This document shows positions 39,801-53,710 of a stretch of 64,000 bases of DNA, piece after piece. The notes below the pieces were generated by a model, which was not told the DNA's origin, did no database searches, and saw only the letters and a list, made by a program, of their open reading frames with translations. How positions within the stretch are numbered: the stretch's first letter is position 1; each line of letters starts with the position of its first letter. Position numbers and translations under genes: made by a program. Origin of the DNA: Acephala macrosclerotiorum (lineage: Eukaryota; Ascomycota; Leotiomycetes; Helotiales; Mollisiaceae); NCBI GenBank assembly GCA_014904845.1, contig MU119399.1, positions 1-64,000 of the forward strand, read 5' to 3'.

Positions 39801-42800
39801 ATTTAAATTATTATTAATATTATTAATTTAAAAATTAAAATATTTCGTTTTTAATATAAATTTATAAATTAATAAAAAGTATTTAATAATAAATAAAAAA
39901 AAAAATTTATATTTAATTTTTTATTAATAACAAATTTTAAATAAATTTTTTTTTACAAATATTATTATTAAAAAAATTAAAAAAATTTTATTATTTATTT
40001 ATTATAAATTCTTTTTTTATTTAATTATATTAATTTAAAAATATTTATTTTACGATTTATTTTATGATTTATTTTATTATTAATTAATTTAAATTTTTTT
40101 TTTTTTTGAAAATATTAATTTTATTATTAATTTTATTTTAAATATATAATTTATAATTATAAAAAATAAATATATAATTAATATTTTTTTATTTAAATTA
40201 TAAAATTTTTCAAAAAAAAAAATTATTTTAATTATTTTAAAGTTTTTTATTTATTTAAAGTAAATTTAAATTAAAATTATAAAAAAAAAAATTAAATTAA
40301 ATAATTTCTTTTTTATATTATTTGAATTTATTAAAAAAAAAACTCGATTAAATAAAAATTATTTATTATTTTTTTAAAATTATGTAATTCTTTTTACGTT
40401 TTTATTATTTAAATTTTATATATTATAAATAAAAATTTTTTTTATCGAATAATTATATATATTATTCGTTTTATTATTTTAATTATTTTATATTAATTAA
40501 TTTTAATTCGAATTTCGTTTAAAAAATAAAAATAATATAAATTTTAAATATTATTTTTAATTATTATATAATTATTTTATATTAATTAATTTTAATTCGA
40601 ATTTTATTTAAAAAATAAAAATAATATAAATTTTAAATATTATTTTTAATTATTGAATTTAATTTTATAATAATATAATTTATATTAATTAAAATAAATA
40701 TATATAATATTAAAATATTTAAAAATAATTTTAAAATATTTTACGATTTTTTGTAAAGTATTTATATTATTATTAATAATTCTTTTTAAATATTAATATT
40801 ATTTATAACGTTTTTTTTACGATTAAAATATTAATATTTTTAATATTAATTTTTAATCGTTTATTTTTAATTTTAATTTTTTTAAGATTTATTTTAATAT
40901 TAATTTTTATTTATTTATTTATAATTTGAATTTTATTTTATTTTTATTATTATCAATAATTATTTTTTATATTATATATATATTTTCAATTTTTAGAAAG
41001 AATTTTTAATTAAAATTTTAATATTATAAATATAATTTTTATAAAAAATTGAAATTTTTTATTATTTAAAATAATATAAATATATATATATATTTTTTTT
41101 TAAATTCTTTTTTTAATTTTTATTCGTTTTATCGTATTTAAATTTTAATATATTATTTAATTAATATATAAAAAATATAATAATAAAATATTAATTATTT
41201 ATTTATTTAATAAATATAAATTTAATTTTTTATAATTATAATATTTTAAAAATTATTTAAATATATTAATTTAATAAAATTAAAATATATTATATAAATT
41301 ATTAAATAATAAATTTTTAATTTAAATCGTATTAAATTTTTTTAATTAATTTTTAATTTAAAATTTACGAATTAATTTTAATATTAATTAATTTAAATAT
41401 TTCGTATTAAAAAAAGAATTATAATTTTTTTTTAATTATATTGTTTATAAAATAAAAATATATTTAATATTAATAATATAAAATTAATAAAATAAATAAA
41501 AACGTTATAAATAAAAAAAATATTAAAAAAGAATTTATAAATTTTAAAATATTAAATATTTTTTAAATTTTTTTTTTATTTATATTTTTTTAAATAAAAT
41601 AAATTTTAACGAATTTAATAATAAAAAAATATTAAATTCCAATAAAAAAAAAATTTTGAAAACGAAAATAATATAATAATATAATATATTTTTTTTAAAA
41701 ATAATAAACAAAATAATATTTTTATTATAAAATTTTTAAATTTTAATAATTTAAAAAAAAAATTATATTTCGTTTAAAAATCAATTAATATTTTTTTAAA
41801 AATTAAATAAAAAATAATTTTATATTTTTTTTATTTTTAAATATAATTAAAATATAATTAATTTAATTTTTAAAAATTCAAATTAATAAATTCGCTATTA
41901 AAAATTATTATAATAAATTATTATTTAAAAATAATATTATTAATAATTATACGAATTTAATATATATAATTTATAAAATTCTTTATAATATATTAAATAA
42001 CGATTAATAAAAAACGAAAAAAATCGTAATTAATTTTTAAATAATTAATAAAGAATTTAAAAAATATATTTTTTATTATTATTTAATTTAAAAAATGTAA
42101 AAGTTTTTATTTGATTATAAATTTTTTATTAAAAATTTTATTTAAATATTTATTCGAAAATATTAAAATAATAATAATAAATATAAAAAAATTCAAAATA
42201 AAATATATATTACAAATTAATAATAAAAAATATAAAATTTTTTTTTTTTAATAAAATAATTATTTTAATATATATTAAAACAAATAAAATTTTAATAATT
42301 TAATATTGAAAAAATATAATTATTTAATATTTATATATCGTTTTAATAAATTTATTTCGAGTTTTTTAATATAATTAAAATCGATTTAAAATAATATTTA
42401 TTATTTTATTATTAATATTAAAATAAATAATAATATAATATAAAAATTTTAATTAATATTTTATTATAAATATATAAATATTATATTATCGCGTAAATTT
42501 TTAAATTTATTTTATTTGATTATTTTTCAAATTATATAATTTTTATTAAATTAATAAAAAAAAAGAATTAATTTAATATATAAATAATAAAATTTAAAAT
42601 TGTTATTTAATAAATTATTAGAAAATAATTTTTATTATTAATATTAAATTTTTAAAATAATATAAAACGTATTAAATATTTTAAAATAAATTATAAATAA
42701 ATAAAAATTAAATTAAATTAATAAAACGTAAAAAGAATTTAAATTAATTTTAATTAAATATATTAAAATATTTATTTTATTTAAAAATATTTTTATATTA

Positions 42801-45800
42801 ATATTTATAAAATATTTTAATAAATATTTTTTATTAATTATTTAAAAACGTTTTTTGAAATTTAATTTATTAAATTATTAAATTATTTTATAAATTAATA
42901 TTTAATAAAAAAATTATAAAATATAAAATTAAAAAATATTAAATTATTTTTATTAAATATTAATCAATAAAAAAAATAATAATATTTATTAATATTATTT
43001 TAAATTTTATATTTTATATTATTATATTAAATTTATTATTTAATTCGAAACTATTAATAAATATAATATCGCGTTTATAAAAACGTTATATTAATTTTTT
43101 TAAAAAACTATTTTAATAAAATTAATAAATTGTAAAATAATAAATTTAATATTATTTTATTATATTACGTATTTATTAAAAATAATATTTAATTTCGAAA
43201 AATTATAAATAATAATTATAATATAATTATTAATATTTAAAATATAAAAATATTTTTTATTATTATACGAATTTAAATTGTTTTTTAAAATTATAAAATT
43301 TAATTCGAATTTTATTATTTCGATTTTTGAAATTTAAAAAGTTTTTTAATAATTTTATTTTAATTTATTTAAAAACGTCAAATAAAAAAAAATTCGTATT
43401 TATTATTATTTAATTACAATTCGAATTAAATTTTAAATAATTATATAATTATTTTATTTTATTTATTAATTTAATTAAATATTAAAAAATTAATAATTTT
43501 AATAATTTTAATTTTAATATTTGTAAAAAAAAAATAATTAAATACAATTTTAATTAATATAAAAAAAATCTTTAAAACGATTATTATTAAATATAAAAAA
43601 ACGTATTAATAAATAAAAAAAAAATAATTAAAATTTAAATTATTTTACGCGTTTTCGATTTAAAAAATTTAAATATAAAAAAAAAATTATTTTATATTTT
43701 ATTTTTTTTATTAATATATATATTTTTTTTTAAAAAAAACTTTTTTTTATTCGATATATAAAATAATTTAAAAATTTATAAAATTATAAAATTATAATTA
43801 TTAAATTTTAAAAAATTTTTTTTTTATTAATAATATATAATATTATATAAAAAAAAAAAAATTGTAAAAAAAATTAAACAAATTAAAAAAATTTATATAT
43901 AAAGTTTTAAATTAAATTCTTTTAATTTTTTTTCGTTTTTATTAAATTATTTAATTTTTTTTAATATAATACGTATATTATTATTTATAATAATATTTTT
44001 TTTTAAATAATAATTTTAAAAAAAATATTTTGAATTTTATTTTTAATACGTTTAATTATAAAAAATATAAATATTTTTTTATAATATATATATATTTTTT
44101 TTAATTTATTTATAAAATTTTTATATTTCGAGTTATTATAATATATTATTCGAATAATTTAATATTAATTATTAAAAAACGAATAAAAATTTTGTTTAAT
44201 TAAAATTTTAAAAAATGATTATTATAATAAAAATTAAATAATTTATAAAAGAAATTTCAAATTTAATAAATAAATATTAAATAATATTTTATTTACGAAA
44301 TTAATTTTTAATTATATATATTATTTTTATTTTTAAAAAAAAAATTTAACAAATTTTAATATTTCAAAATTGTATTTTATTAATATTAAAAAATATTTTT
44401 TTTAATTTTTAAATTAAAAAATTAATATTTATTTATCGAATATTTTTTTTATTCGTTTTATATTTAATATTTTTTTTTTTAAAAATTAAAATTATATTTA
44501 TAAAAAAAAAAAAAAAAAATTTTATTAAAATAAAATAAATCTAAATAAAATATTTAATAAATATTTAATCGTATATAATTTTTATTACAAACGTAATATT
44601 ATAATATTATAAATATAAATTAGATTATTTAATAAAAATTTTAAATTTAATTTCTTATTATTATTTTAATCGCGTTTTAATTTTTTTTTTTTTAATTTTT
44701 ATATTATTTTTTTATATATTTATACTTAAATTAATATTTTGATTTTATTAAAAAAATTTATTTAAAATATTAAAATTATAAATATTAAATTAAATAATAA
44801 AATTTTATTTACAATATTATTATTTATTAATTTTTTTATTAATATTTTTATAGTTTTTATTTTTTATTAAATACGTATTTATTTTTATAATTTTTATAAA
44901 TTGTTTATAAAAAAAAATTATTATAAATTTAATTTAAAAACGAAATAAACAATATTAAAATAAATTTTTAATTTATAATTTATATTATTATAAATATTTT
45001 TTTACGTATTATTTTTATTAATTTATTAATTAAAATATTAATAACAATATATTATAATATATTTATTAAAATAAATTTATTTTAATAAATTTTATTAATA
45101 AAAAATATAAATTTAATATTTGTTTTTAAGTTTTATTTAATAAAACTTGTTTTCGTATAATTAAAAAAAAAAGATTTTATTTTATTTTTATATTTTTTTC
45201 GTAAAAATTAATTTTATAATATATTATTAAATATATTATTAATTAATAATAATAAAAATAAAAAATCTCGTAATATTAATTATAATAACGAATATATAAA
45301 AAATAATAAAATCAAAAAAAAAAAAATATTAATAAAATTTTAAGATAATATTAATTATATTAATAATAAATAAATTTAAATTTAAAAATTATATTTAATT
45401 AAAAATAGATTTAATAAATTTGAATAATTATATTAATAATAATTAAAAATACGTTATATTTTAATAAAAGTTTAAAAATTTCGAATTATAATTTTTAAAT
45501 AAAATTTTTTAAATTATTTATAAAATACGTAAAAATATTTTATTATTTACAAATAAAATAATATTAATATAATTAATAAACAATTAATTATATATAAAAA
45601 AAAAATTCGTTTTTAATAATTAAAATTTGTAATAATATATTTTTAAATTTTAATAAAATTAAAAAATTTAAAAATAAAACTATTAAAAAATAATTTTAAT
45701 GTAATTTAATTATTAATTATATTATTTAATTATTTGATTTTATAAAAATTTAATTTCAAGTTTTTTAATTAAATAAAATATTAATAATTATTAATTTAAT

Positions 45801-46476
45801 TATTAAAAGTTTTTCGTTTTAATTAAATTTAAAATTATTTTAATTTAATTAATTATTTTCGTTTTTATATTTATTATTATTATAATTAAAAAATAATTAA
45901 TTAATATTTCAAATTTTAAATTAAAATATATTATTATTATACGTATATTATTTATTTATTTGTTTTATTATTATATTAATATTTTATTTTAATTATATAA
46001 AATAATATAAAAATTATATTATTTGAATATATAAAAATTATTTTCAATTTAAAAAAAATAAAAATTACGCGATATATATTTTAAAAAAATTAATTTTTAT
46101 TTTATATTAATAATTTTTATAAAAAAAAATAATAAAAATAAATAAATATAAAAAAATTTATTATTAAATAATATATATTAATATTACGATTTAAAAAATA
46201 ATATATTAAAATAAATTAATAAATAATTACAAATTTAAAAATAATTATATTTAATAAAAAAATTATAAAATACGAATATTAGTTTAAATAATATTGATTT
46301 TAATTTTATTTAATTATTATTAAAAAAATAAAAAATTTAAAAATCGATTATTAATAATAAAATAAATAAATAAATAATAATTATAATTTTTTAAAAAATA
46401 AAAAGTTTATTTATTTTATAAAATTAATTATTAATTAAATAAATAATAAAAATATTAATTATTTATACAAAAAAGT
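36877..46476. other. 9.6-kb AT desert
   Basis: The longest featureless block. C and G are almost restricted to CpG. CpG density rises in about 41300-43700, hinting at more than one buried element. The short A/T-coded frames (poly-F/I/K/N/L/Y) are what random A+T gives and are not annotated. One tandem duplication is noted separately. Confidence 0.6.
40478..40655. repeat. 89-bp tandem duplication
   Basis: Two adjacent copies of an 89-bp unit containing AATTATTTTATATTAATTAA and TTTTAATTCGAATTT. They differ mainly at a CG/TA-type site (TTTCGTTT against TTTTATTT), so the duplication probably preceded the last mutations. Confidence 0.8.
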
Positions 46477-47290
46477 TTTTATTAATTTAATCAAATAATC
46501 GTTTAAACGATCGAATAAATAATTCGATTTATAGTTTTTATTATTTTTAATAATAATTATTTTAATATTTATTTTTTAATTTTACGTTTATTTTATTTAA
46601 TTATATAAGTAAATAAATATTCTCTTTAAAAAAAAAGTAAATAAAATTAAATTATTAATATTAAATTAAAATTTTAATATTTTGTAATTTATTTTCGAAT
46701 GTATTAATATTAATTAGTAATTAAACTCGTTCGATTATAAAATAATAAAATTAAAATCGAAAAAATACTTAAAAAAATTTCGAAAATCGTTAAATTGTAT
46801 TAAAAAAAAACGATTTCTTTAAACTTTTAAAAAAATTAAAATATTAAAAAATTATTACATTAATAAAAATTCGCGTTTTATTTAATTCTACGTTTTATCG
46901 CGTATTGATAACGAATATTTAATTGTAGTTTATTTACTATTACTTAAAAATAATTTTTTGAATACTTTATAAAACTCGAAAACTTTTTTAAAATTTTTTA
47001 AATTTATTACAAAGTTCGAAACTATTAAAAATAATTCTTACGAGTACAATATAAAAACTCGTCAAAATACGATATTTATTGAGTATAATACGATTTAATA
47101 AACTATTTTTAGCGAATAAAATTAAATTCTTTTAAAATATAATTTTAATTAAAAAAAAAAACTAATTATCGATTTTTTTATTTTTCGATTTAATATAATA
47201 TATAAAAAATTAAATTTAAAAAATTATAAAATAAAAAAATAAAAATAATATTTTATAAAATAAATTTAAATTAATATATTTCAATTAAAA
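46477..47290 (+). mobile_element. Element III fragment: LTR0 plus 5' leader
   Basis: 46477-46709 is a 233-bp LTR matching 47395-47626. It is followed by about 580 bp matching the start of the element III interior, from AACTCGTTCGATTATAAAATAA to AAAACGAGAAAT. The interior then stops and about 100 bp later the next LTR begins. This is a truncated copy upstream of, and in the same direction as, the full ones. Confidence 0.75.
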
Positions 47291-47394
47291 CGAGAAATAA
47301 TTTTTACGAATTATATAATTTATAAAAATTAATCTATAAAACTTTTTTCGAGAAAATAAAATTTACGTTTTTTTAATATATTTATACGAATTAA

Positions 47395-47626
47395 TATTAT
47401 CAATTCAATTATGTAATCGTTTAAACGATCGATTAAATAATTTTAATTATAATTTCTATTGTTTTTAACAATAATTACTTTAGTGTTCACTTTTTAATTT
47501 TACGTTTACTTTGTTTAATTATATAAATAGAAAAATGCTTTTTCTAAGAAAAAGTAAATAAAATTAAATTATTAATATTAAATTAAAATTTTAGTATTTC
47601 GTGATTTATTTTTAAACGTTTTAATA
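47395..47626 (+). repeat. Element III LTR1
   Basis: 232 bp; contains the palindromic ATCGTTTAAACGAT and the segment TATTTCGTGATTTATT. Same length as LTR2. Confidence 0.8.
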
Positions 47627-48599
47627 CTAATTAATAATTGAACTCGTTCGATTATAAAATAATAAAATTACTTACGAAAAAACAATAATTGAATAAAATC
47701 GATCGAATAAAAAAGTTCAAATTGTACACAATTTATTGGTTTAATTAAACGTAAAAAAAAGTAGTTTTTACTTGTATTAAAAAAGATTACTAAATTTTCA
47801 AAGAATATTGCGATTTTACGCTCGTTTTGTTTTTCTCGATCTAAAATTGATTGATTTTTTATTTTACGTTTTATCGCGTATTAACAATGAATATTTTATT
47901 GTAATTTATTGAATAATACTAAAAACAATTTTCACGAATTCGATACAAAAATTCATTGAATTAATATATTTATTGAATACGATACGATTTAATAAAATGC
48001 TTTTTGAAAATACGATTACACTTTTTTAAAGTACGATTTTGATTAAAAAAAAAATTTTTTATTATTTTTTTTATTTTTTGATTCGATATAATATACATTA
48101 AAATAAATATAAAATTTTAAAACGAGAAATGATTAAAACTATAAATTATAAATAGAATATAAAAAAGTATTTTTAGAATAAATAAAGAAAATATTTAAAA
48201 AAAAAATAAATAGAAATACGAAAAAAAAATTACGTAAAACTTTATAAATAAACGAAATATAAATATTAAAAAAACGATTTATTAAAATTTCAAAAATATT
48301 AATAAATATTGCAAATAAAAAGAAATAATTAAAATAATCGCATAAAAAAATTGTAAAAATGAATTTAACAAAAAATTTTAATTTATAGAAAAATATAATC
48401 AATTTAAAAATAGAGTAAACTTGAAAATTAACGTTTTTTACTATTTTTATCGAGAAAATTAAAAAAATAATATTAATACTTTCGAATTTTTTTTTTCAAT
48501 TATTAAAACTTACTATAGAATTTTTTATAAAATAAACGATATTACTCGAACGTACAATATTTCAAAAACAATTTTAAGAACGTAATAAAATATTATTAT

Positions 48600-49876
48600 T
48601 AGATTTATTGTCAAAGAACGAAAATTTGAAACGAAATTCGTCGTTTTTATTATTATTAAAAATTGAAAAACTATTAAAAAATTCTAATTAATTAATATAC
48701 AATTTCGATCGCGAGAATTAAGTAATATTTAATTTCGATAAAAAATTAATTATTCTTATAAAGATTTATAATAATAAATTTAAATACTATAAAAAAAAAA
48801 ATTTATTAAATATATTTATACGAGTATTCAAAGATTTATATTCGAAAGTAAACGTTAAATCTAAGAATTATTGTAACGCGTTTTCGATTATATTTATTGA
48901 TGAAATTAGCGAATTTTATTACTAGAAATTTACTAAGAAAAGTTTATTCTTCGATAGAATAATTAAAATTATAAAATCGAATTTCAAAATTGAAAAACGT
49001 CGAAATAAAATATTCAATTAATAGAATACGATTATACTCGCGTTAATTCAAACGTAAAACTCAAATAAAACGATTTTCGAATATTTTGAAATACTATACT
49101 AAGAATTAATCTAAAAATAATTTGATTTATATTCGAATATACGAACAAAAATTATTATACGAAATAAATTTTATTACGTTTATCGAAACGTATTAAAATA
49201 CTATTAAACGTTTTTTCGATTTTTATTGAATTTTTAAGTAATATGTAAAAACGTTCGTAATACGATTTTATTTCAAACGAAAATAAAAATAGTTTTTAGA
49301 ATTTTTATAATCGGAAAAAAAAAAGTTTATCGAGATATAATCAAATTATACTTCGCAAATTGCAAATATTATAATAAAAGTATTCGATATAGTAATCGAA
49401 TTAATTACAAAAAATCGACAATATATTAAAACGAGAAAAAGTATTTCGTTTATAAAAATTCGAATTGTTAAAGTATTTATTATATACTAGAAAAGAAAAA
49501 AAAAACGTATAATAATTTTAAAAAATCGAAATCGTTTAATAAAAATAAAATGATTCAATTTATAATTGAATTCGAAAAATTAAATTTCAATATCACTAAA
49601 AAATACGAACAATTCGTCGTTGAACTTATTAAAAAAAAAATTTTATATAAAAACGATATTACGCGATCGATCAATTATTTTATAATATTTTACGATACGA
49701 TTAATAGATTTAAAATCATCGAATTACTCGATCATCAATCAATTTATTATACAATATCGAGTATTACAATACAATCGAGATCACTTTTAATATTTACTAA
49801 TATAAAAACGTACTTAATAAATCGCTACGTATTAAACGTTTTTATAAGTATTATAATCGATACTAACGCCGTTTAA
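48600..49876 (+). pseudogene. Element IIIa gag-protease relic
   Basis: The readable frame 49550-49876 ends ...VFISIIIDTNAV-stop. This fits the retroviral-type aspartic protease active site D-T-G-A with G to N (GGC/GGT to AAC, two G-to-A changes) at 49859-49873. The stop is a CAA-to-TAA change in a protease-like continuation. IIIb has D-I-S-T-V at the same place, showing the ancestor was D-T-G-A-V. The upstream sequence presumably was gag; a zinc knuckle could not be confirmed. The protease would have processed the polyprotein inside the particle. Confidence 0.65.
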
Positions 49877-50182
49877 CGATCGATTACTAACGAAAATCAA
49901 TATTTAATTTTTCAACGAATTCGAAACGTTAAATTAAACGAATTTAAAACTAAAAAAATAATAATTAAATTTAAAATCGATGAAATTTCATTTTTTGAGA
50001 CTATTAACGTCAATACATTAATTGAACGTATTACATTTTACGTGATTTTAGTAAACGTACTTTTCTTATTGTACTTTTAAAATATAAACAAATTGCAAAT
50101 TAAATTCGACAATTTTAATAACGTATTTGTTCGAAATAAACGACGTACATCTATTATTAAAGCGTTTAAATATTTTTAAATA

Positions 50183-50815
50183 TTGTTTAATTTATTTGAA
50201 AATTTAATTTATAGTAATTGTAAGATTTTTACGACAAAAATCGATTTTACTATTTACTATTTAATTAAAACGAAATTCAAACGATTGTATAAATACTTCG
50301 AATATTTATCGATTATCAAATTCGCGCGAGTATTAAAACGTAAAAAACATTTTACGAATTTTAAAAAAATTAAAAAAATAATAAGATTTTGTTAATAATA
50401 CTAAATAAATAGTAAATTTCTCGATCGTTTTAAATTTACATTACACGATGATTATAATTTCAATTACTTCGTTTATTTAAACGTATTGTAAATCGACGAA
50501 AAATTAATATTTTAAATCGTAAACGAAATTATAGTATTTTAAATCGCGAGATTTTTTGTAAATATATCGACGAAAAAAATATAAAACGTTTTTCGAACGT
50601 ATTAAATTGACGTTTATTTTAAACTATTAATATTTACTATTTATAACTTTAAAACGAATTTCAATTCTAAAGAATTTCGCGATAATACTAAAAATATAAA
50701 TATTAATTCGAAAACTATATCGATAAAAACTCATAATTCGATTAATTTAATAAAAAAATACTATACTCTATTAAAATATGCGTATAATATATTATTTCGA
50801 GAATTCTTCGATTTA
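50183..50815 (+). pseudogene. Element IIIa integrase relic
   Basis: 50183-50395 is open and reads ...LYKYFEYLSIIKFARVLKR... ending KKIIRFC. This fits the zinc-binding H-x-R-x-G-x-P...C-x-x-C end of a copia integrase. The same frame continues through TAA-stops as DRFKFTLHDDYNFNY, ARFFVNISTK, NVFRTY-stop-IDVY, TNFNSKEFRDN and KTHNSINLIKKYY (50726-50764). Together these follow the fungal copia integrase core. The first catalytic D and the E are N and K respectively, and the second D is N, all by G-to-A. This is one of the clearest assignments in the window. Confidence 0.8.
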
Positions 50816-51370
50816 CGAAAAAAAAAACGATTTTAAATAATAATCAAAACAATTAACGATACGACGAAATCGAACAATATTATTTTTACATTTTTTGTTT
50901 TCGATGTTTATTTTCGAATGTTATAATAAAATGCGTTTACAATATCAATTACTATTAGAATTAAAACGATAAAAAGTGTAATAATCGCAATTTGAAAATA
51001 TTACACTACTTATTAAATTAATGATATTCTACGAATAAAAAATAATTCACGAAATTATTATTTAATCGATTTATCTTTAAATTTAAACGTATTTATTTAA
51101 AAAAAAAACAAAAAATAAAAAAAATTATATACGCTTTTAATAATAAATAAAAAAACATATTAATTACAATTACTAAATAAACTAAAAAGTTTTTATAGTA
51201 TTACAATAAAATTATTTTATTAAAATTTCAAATAATTCGAAAAATAATTAAAAAATTATTTATTAAAAAAAAATTTATTAAAGAATTTAAATTTAAAATC
51301 AAATTTCTTTAAAAAAAGTCCAAAAACAAAAAAAAATATATTTAATTTATTTTATTCGATCGAAAAAACT

Positions 51371-52400
51371 TTGTATATTTCAAAGAAAAATTTACGTTTA
51401 TTTCGAATTGTAATAAAAATCTCTTTTTACGTTTTCAATTTCAACGAATACATTTATATAATAATTTGTATAAATATAAAAATTTTCGAAATTTATTTAA
51501 TCGAGAAAAAAACTAAAAATAAACAATTGTTTATAGATTTTCGCGGAAAAAAAATTATTACTATTTCAAATAATTTATTCGCAATTTCTCGTAAAAAGGA
51601 AATTGATAAATTAATCGCGAAAAAAGTCTTTGAATTGATTTTTAATAACTCGAAAGAGATTAATAATCAATAAATTTTCGATTCAAAATTAGTAAACGAG
51701 ATCAAAAATATAAAAACAATAATTTTATACGAAAAATCTCGTTTTATAATTCAAGTATTCAACGATAAAAACAAGGAAATAATATTAATTCAATCTTCGA
51801 CTATTTAATGCATTAATCAACGAATTATCGTCGCTTTAATTTTATTTCTTAAATCTAAAAAAATCAATTTTTACTTGAAAAATATTATTTAAATATACGT
51901 GCAATTAATAATTTTATTAATACGTATTATTTTCGTCAAATTTTTAAAGAAAATAACGAATAAATTTTTATCAAACGTCGTTTTTAAAATAATTAAACTT
52001 CTTTACAAAATCTCGAAAACGAAAATATACTAATATAAAACGTATAGTATTTACTATAAAAACAAACTCTCGATAAAATTTTCAATTTTCGATTTTTGTT
52101 TATTTATTACGAAGAATAATTATATTTTATTCGAGATAATCAATATATAAACCGACGATACGCTTATTTTAAAAGATTAAATTTTTATAAAATTAAAAAA
52201 CTTTGAATTAAAAAAAATCAAATTACTAATTAAATTTATAAAGTTTTTTACGTCGAATACTTTTTTATTATTTAACGAATGTAAATTAGTAATAAATAAA
52301 ATCGAAAATAAAATTGTATTTTTATAAAAAGAATAAAATAAACGTTTAAATTTAATTAATTCGAAATCAAATTTCTATAAGTAAACGTATTTCGAGTAAC
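51371..52400 (+). pseudogene. Element IIIa reverse-transcriptase relic
   Basis: At 51977-52042 the frame reads VVFKIIKLLYKISKTKIY, then stop-YKTYSIYYKNKLS and FSIFDFCLF. This matches the copia stretch P-L-Y-G-I-P-E-A-G-x-H-W...D-P-C-L-L. At 52151-52162 the catalytic T-D-D-T is intact, in the context I-stop-TDDTLIL, where the stop is CAA (Q) to TAA. Both aspartates survive because GACGAT contains a protected CpG. 51371-51673 is open for 100 codons and probably belongs to the linker before the domain. The enzyme would have copied element RNA into DNA. Confidence 0.82.
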
Positions 52401-52559
52401 GTACTCGAAAAGTATATATTAATTCTATTTGTCAATCGAAAACTGCGTACAATATATCGATAGTAATTTAATATTAATATCTCGAAAAAAAACAAATTGT
52501 AGTACTAAATAAGCGATTACAATAACAAATAAACAATCTCGATTATAAATTTCGATTTT

Positions 52560-52790
52560 TTTATTTAAATTTATATTTAATGAAATTCTTCGTTTTTATA
52601 AACAATTTTTTTACTATAAATAAAAATTTCAATTCGTAAATCGAATATATTGTCGTTTTTAATAATAAAACTTATAGCGATAAACAATTCAATTTGTGAA
52701 ACAATTTATTTTATTGAAACTCAATAAAATACAAAAAAATTACTCGTATTGTTTTAACTTTTGAACTATACACAATAACAATAGAAATCG
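52560..52790 (+). pseudogene. Element IIIa RNase H relic
   Basis: From 52580 the frame reads MKFFVFINNFFTINKNFNS, stop, IEYIVVFNNKTYSDKQFNL. After further stops it reads NSIKYKKITRIVLTFELYT. It aligns along its length with the fungal copia RNase H pattern ending W-S-S-x-K-C-K-R-V-T-R-S-V-L-A-x-E-L-Y. The domain is last before LTR2, as in copia elements. Confidence 0.78.
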
Positions 52791-53478
52791 ATATAAAAAT
52801 CTCGATTTTTATTACTTTTAATTTCATTATAAAACGACTCGAATTGAACTCAATTTTCGTAGTTATTTGCATCGATTTTTTCTTTTTCTACGAGTATATA
52901 ATCAAACTCGATACTATCAAAAAAAAGCGTCTTATGATCGATATTATAATCATTAAATAATCGTATAAACGTAGAAAATTCTCGAAAATTCGATAAATTA
53001 TTAAAAACAATAATTTAATTAATACTATAATCAAATTTAATATTAATAAAGTACTTGAGTTACTTGTTAGTATTAATCGTTTTAATATCAAAATACAAAA
53101 ATGAATACAACGTTCTAAAGTCTAAAAATCAATCGACGAAAACGAGAATAATAAAAAGAATAATTATTGAAAAAAATAGTACTAGAAAAAAAAACGTATA
53201 ATTATTGTTTTAATATTTTTAGTATTTTTCGATATTTTCAATATTTTCGAAAATAGAATTTTCGATTAACTCAAAGATTATAAACATCGGGTTTAAAAGA
53301 ATTCTCTCAAGTTTAATTTAATCGATCAAGTATTACAATACGTAACGACGATTGGTTTACGATTAGATTTCTTTTTAGTATTTGATAGTGGAATAGCGCA
53401 TTGGCAATCGCGGTAGTATTTTTTTCTGTATTTGATTTACGAGTTGAAAAAAGCGTTTCTTTTCAAAAAAAAAATTAC

Positions 53479-53710
53479 TAGTATCGATTCAATCATATAA
53501 TCGTTTAAACGATCAATTAAATGATTTTAATTATAATTTCTATTATTTTTAGTAACAATTGCTTTAATGTCTACTCTTTAATCTTACGTCTACTCTATTT
53601 AATTATATAAGTAGAGAAATACTTTTTCTGAAAAGAAATAAATAGAATTGAATTATTGATACTAGATTAAAATCTTAGTATTTCGTGATTTGTTCTCGAA
53701 CGTTTTAACA
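53479..53710 (+). repeat. Element III LTR2, shared by IIIa and IIIb
   Basis: 232 bp, the least mutated LTR of the family, with an intact CA end (CGTTTTAACA). It serves as 3' LTR of IIIa and 5' LTR of IIIb. Confidence 0.82.

Larger units (their letters stand above)
47395..53710 (+). mobile_element. Element IIIa: Ty1/copia LTR retrotransposon
   Basis: LTRs at 47395-47626 and 53479-53710 (both 232 bp) flank a 5.85-kb interior with fossil protease, integrase, reverse transcriptase and RNase H in copia order. LTRs end AACA (53707-53710) or its RIP form AATA. The start reads TATTATC or TAGTATC, consistent with a TG start mutated to TA. The right LTR is shared with element IIIb. The interior keeps more non-CpG C than G, so G-to-A change on this strand dominated. 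Confidence 0.8.

Noticed and set aside
37166..48402. Short frames rich in Phe, Ile, Lys, Asn, Leu (for example 37166-37396, 48139-48402)
   Set aside because: Such frames are expected by chance in A+T-only DNA with C and G limited to CpG. No motif or start context supports them.
47395..53710. Element III as Ty3/gypsy
   Set aside because: The integrase precedes reverse transcriptase and RNase H is last before the LTR; motif wording also follows copia.
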